Shown here in pieces: positions 61,011 to 64,000 of a DNA stretch of 64,000 nucleotides. The stretch is from Desmodus rotundus (Eukaryota; Chordata; Mammalia; Chiroptera; Phyllostomidae). A program made the translations under genes and the position numbers. Numbering within the stretch: position 1 is the stretch's first letter; every line of letters starts with the position of its first letter. Location: positions 84,026,797-84,090,796 of the forward strand of contig NC_071392.1 of NCBI RefSeq assembly GCF_022682495.2, in the 5' to 3' direction. The notes under the pieces are model-generated. The model was not told the DNA's origin, searched no databases, and saw only the letters and a list, made by a program, of their open reading frames with translations.

Positions 61011-62853
61011 TAAAAAAAATAAATTTTATTGATTATGCTGTTACAGTTGTCCCATTTTATCCTTTATTCCCCTCCTCCCTGCACACCCCTCTCACCCATT
61101 TCCCCCCTCTAGTTTATGTCCATGGGTCATATATGTAAGTTCTTTGGCTTCTCCATTTCCTATACTATTCTTAACCTCCCCGTCTATTTTCTGCCTACCA
61201 TTTATGCTACTTATTCTCTGTATCTTTTCCCTCTCTCCCCTGCTCCTGCACTGATAACCCTCCATGTGATTTCCATTTCTGTGATTCTGTTTTAGTTGTT
61301 TGCCTAGCTTTTTGTTTGTTTTTTTTAGATTCACTTGTTAATAGCTGTGAGTTTGTTGTCATTTTAGTGTTCATATTTTTGATCTTCTTTTTCTTAGATA
61401 AGCCCCTTTAACATTTCATATAATAAAGGCCAGGTGATGATGAACTCCTTTAACTTGATCTTATCTGGGAAGTACTTTATCTGCCCTTCTATTATAAATG
61501 ATAGCTTTGCTGGATACAGTAATCTTGGATGTAGGTCCTTGCCTTTCATGACTTCAAATACTTCTTTCCTTGGTAGGTAACTCTCTCCTTTTCTCTTGCT
61601 GCTTTTAAGATTCTCTCTTTCTCTCTAATCTTGGGAATGTAATTATGATGTACCTTGGTGTGTTCCTCCTTGATCCAGCTTCTTTGGGACTCTCTGAGCT
61701 CCCTGGACTTCCTGGAAGTTTATTTCCTTTGCCAGATTGGGGTAGTTCTCCTTCATTATTTGTTCAAGTAAGTTTTCAATTTCTTGGTCTTCCTCTTCTC
61801 CTTCTGGCACCCCTATGATTCAGATGTTGGAATGTTTCAAGATGTCCTGGAGGTTCCTACGCCTCTATTTTTTTTGAATTGTTTCTTTATTCTGTTCTGG
61901 TTGAATGTTTCTTTCTTCATTGTGCTCCAAACTGAGTCCTGGTTTCCTTCCTGTCACTGCTGGTTCCCTGCAGAATTTTCTTTATTTCACATAATGTGAC
62001 CTCCATTGCTCCCTGGATCTTTTTTATGCTGTTGAAGTAGCTAGTGAGTTCCTGGAGCATCCTGATTACCAGTGTTTTGAAATGTGTATCTGATAGGTTG
62101 GCTATCTCTTTGTTGTCTAGTTGTATTTTTTTCTGGAGCTTTGAACTTTTCTTTCATTTGGATTTTTTTTTTTTTTTTGGTCTTGGTGCACCTGTTAGGT
62201 AGTAAGGGGTGGAGCCTTAGGTGTTCATTAGGGCAGGGCAACCCATGTAGCTGCGTTGTGACACTGTATGTAGGGGAGGGGTCCAATAAGGAACAGCACC
62301 GCTTGCTCCACTCTCTGCTGGTTTTCAGTCACTTCCCCGGCTACCCACAATCAAATTAGGCCCTTCTGGTGCTGATTCCCAGGTGGGTGGGCTTTTGTAT
62401 GTTCTAGGACCCTGTGTGTCTCTCCAACGAGATCTCCTATGAGGCTGGGAGTTTCTGCTGCTGCTGCCTCAACCCCTACAGGTGTTTTCAGTCAGAGGCT
62501 TTGAGGCTTTATTTCCTCAAGCTGGAACCCTGGGTTGCGGCATGGGGTCTGCCTCTCTCCTTAGTTGTTCCTCTTAGTTTATCTGCGCACGAATGTGGGA
62601 CCACCCAGTCTATAAGCCACCGCCTCACCCAGTCCACCAGGCACCGCCTTGCCCGCCCTGGTCCTCCAGCTGCTGCCTTGCCGTGAGTCCTCTTTGCCCC
62701 TCCTATCAGTCTGGATGAATGTTTCTTCTTTAATTCCTTGGTTGTCTGACTTCCATATAGTTCGATTTTCTGTCAGTTCTGGTTGTTTTTTGTTTTTAAA
62801 CTTGTTGTCGTCCTTGTTTTGGTTGTGCGCCTCCATCTTGGCCGGAAGTCCAT
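61011..62853 (-). mobile_element. ORF1-only (HAL1-like) L1 element
   Basis: On the minus strand it starts at GGACTTCCGGCCAAGATGG (about 62853), the usual 5' end of bat L1. It passes a 5' UTR (62850-62170) and ORF1 remnants (about 62150-61390, including the CTD-like PAKLSF segment near 61490) and reaches the 3' UTR (TATGACCCATGGACATAAAC, GGGACAACTGTAACAGCATA) without ORF2. Total about 1.84 kb, too short for a full L1. Stops interrupt ORF1. Confidence 0.8.
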
Positions 62854-63389
62854 GAGATATCTTTTAAATGCCTTGCTGAATTTGAATATTATAGCCATAC
62901 CATGTGCCTGACTTACCAGTCTAGTCTTTAGAATTCCAACTATCTCTCATTTAAATTTGTTGTTTTCTTATATTTTGAACTATTTCTAAAATTAGAGAAC
63001 TGGCCTATGTAGACATCAGCATTTCTGTCCCATCACCCAACACTACACAATTTGAAAAAAGGTCAACAGACTTCGTGTAGCAAGCTTAATCTCTCCTCAG
63101 ACACCCACAGAGAACTGAGCAGCTGACTGTGGACTGGTATGTGTGATAGTGGTGACAAAATGTTATTTTATCCAAACAGTTTGAAATTAGAGTTTCGTTT
63201 CTGTACTCTAATGCCCTCCATTCCCCTCATAATCACAGTGTGGAAAGTGAGCAAGATTGAAGGGAATGGCATTCTGCTACTCCTGTGCAGTCAGTACTCA
63301 TTTATCACTTAAAAAATCCCTTGAGTTCACACATTTTTCAGTTGTACTCCAGTGGTCCAAATTCTATTTTTATTTAGATTTTTCAGTTT

Positions 63390-64000
63390 CTCACACTTAA
63401 AAAAAAATCAAATTTAATGTGGTGTAGTTTGTATATAACACAAAATGCCACCAATTTGTATGTAGAGTTTGAGTCTTAAGTATATACACTTGTGTGATGA
63501 ACAGCCTTAATCAGGATGAATATCCATCACTCCCAAGACTTTCTTCTTAAATATTTGCAATTAATAACAGCGTCCTCAGAGGCGAATATCATTAATGACT
63601 TCCTTTTCTAAAATTTCATGTGAACAAAATAATTTAATTTCTTTTGCTCAGCATAATGACTCTGAGATACACACACGGATTGTATGCATCCATATACCTG
63701 GTGGATACTTGGGTTTTTCTTGGTTTTGGTGATTATGAGTAAGATACTACAAACATTCCTACCCAAGTCTTTGTTGTTGATTTATGTTTTCATTTCTCCT
63801 GGGTACAGAGGTAGAATTAGAATGGCTTATATACTAATTTTAACTTTAAGCGAAACTGCCAAAGTGGTTGTACCACTTAAAATCTTTACCAGAAACATAT
63901 GAGTTCTAGTCGCTCTGCATTCTTGCTAATACTTGGAACTGTTGAATATTCTACTGGGTATATAATTGTGTTTTGTTGTTTTAATTTGCCTTTCCTTAAT
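63390..64000 (-). repeat. Old L1M 3' UTR
   Basis: AGCCTTAATCAGGATGAATA, then GAAACTGCCAAAGTGGTTGT and CATTCTTGCTAATACTTGGA follow the reverse complement of an ancient L1 3' UTR. It runs off the window end. Confidence 0.8.

Larger units (their letters stand above)
54523..64000 (-). other. BRAF intron 13 (3' part)
   Basis: 9.5 kb up to the window end. In order it has an L2 (about 54850-55375), unique sequence to 57.05 kb, an older L1 ORF2 end (57050-57812), an ORF1-only L1 with a nested SINE (57813-60330), a short-body SINE (60817-60990), a second ORF1-only L1 (61011-62853) and an old L1 3' end (about 63390-64000). No exon 13 sequence is present. Confidence 0.85.

Noticed and set aside
62579..62836. 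Minus-strand 85-codon frame near the window end
   Set aside because: It lies in the GC-rich 5' UTR of the L1 element, not a gene.

Overview
This window is mammalian nuclear DNA from a bat, most likely a yangochiropteran. The evidence is a set of tRNA-derived Ves-type SINEs (CCCTGGCTGG starts, a B-box-like GGTTCGATTCC core, CT-rich then A-rich tails), bat-style L1 and ORF1-only L1 elements, and three genes in the order ADCK2 - NDUFB2 - BRAF, which is the order on human 7q34. The exact species cannot be read from the sequence.

Layout. Positions 1-8.72 kb hold the last six coding exons of ADCK2 (+ strand; UbiB/ABC1 atypical kinase), ending in a TGA at 8421-8423 and a poly(A) signal at 8695. Positions 8.72-12.95 kb are intergenic with SINEs and old repeats. 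A CpG island at about 12.95-13.69 kb starts NDUFB2 (+ strand; accessory subunit of respiratory complex I), whose three coding exons (13418-13512, 17467-17611, 19209-19283) and one untranslated exon (20646-20735) are complete. Positions 20.74-24.86 kb are a convergent intergenic gap. From 24.86 kb to the end of the window is BRAF on the minus strand: the last five reference coding exons (human exons 14-18, residues 565-766, including the HRD, DFG, APE and V600 positions), an alternative last exon (32016-32038, ending EFAAFK, the X1 isoform) with a repeat-free 3' UTR of about 7.2 kb, and 9.5 kb of the large intron upstream of exon 14.

The genes share no pathway as a set. ADCK2 and NDUFB2 are both nuclear genes for mitochondrial proteins; BRAF is a cytosolic MAPK-pathway kinase. 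All coding exons have GT-AG borders and open frames that join in phase, so these are intact functional genes.

The points most worth a second look are: a second phase-compatible candidate terminal exon for BRAF (28638-28747) inside the X1 3' UTR; an intronless copy of the 5' end of PKHD1L1 in NDUFB2 intron 1 that seems to run through a splice donor to an intronic poly(A) tail, with target-site-like flanks; two ORF1-only (HAL1-like) L1 elements in the BRAF intron; and two near-perfect short hairpins (15678-15732 and 42750-42794). I found no wholly new system; most of the remainder is ordinary intron and ancient repeat sequence.
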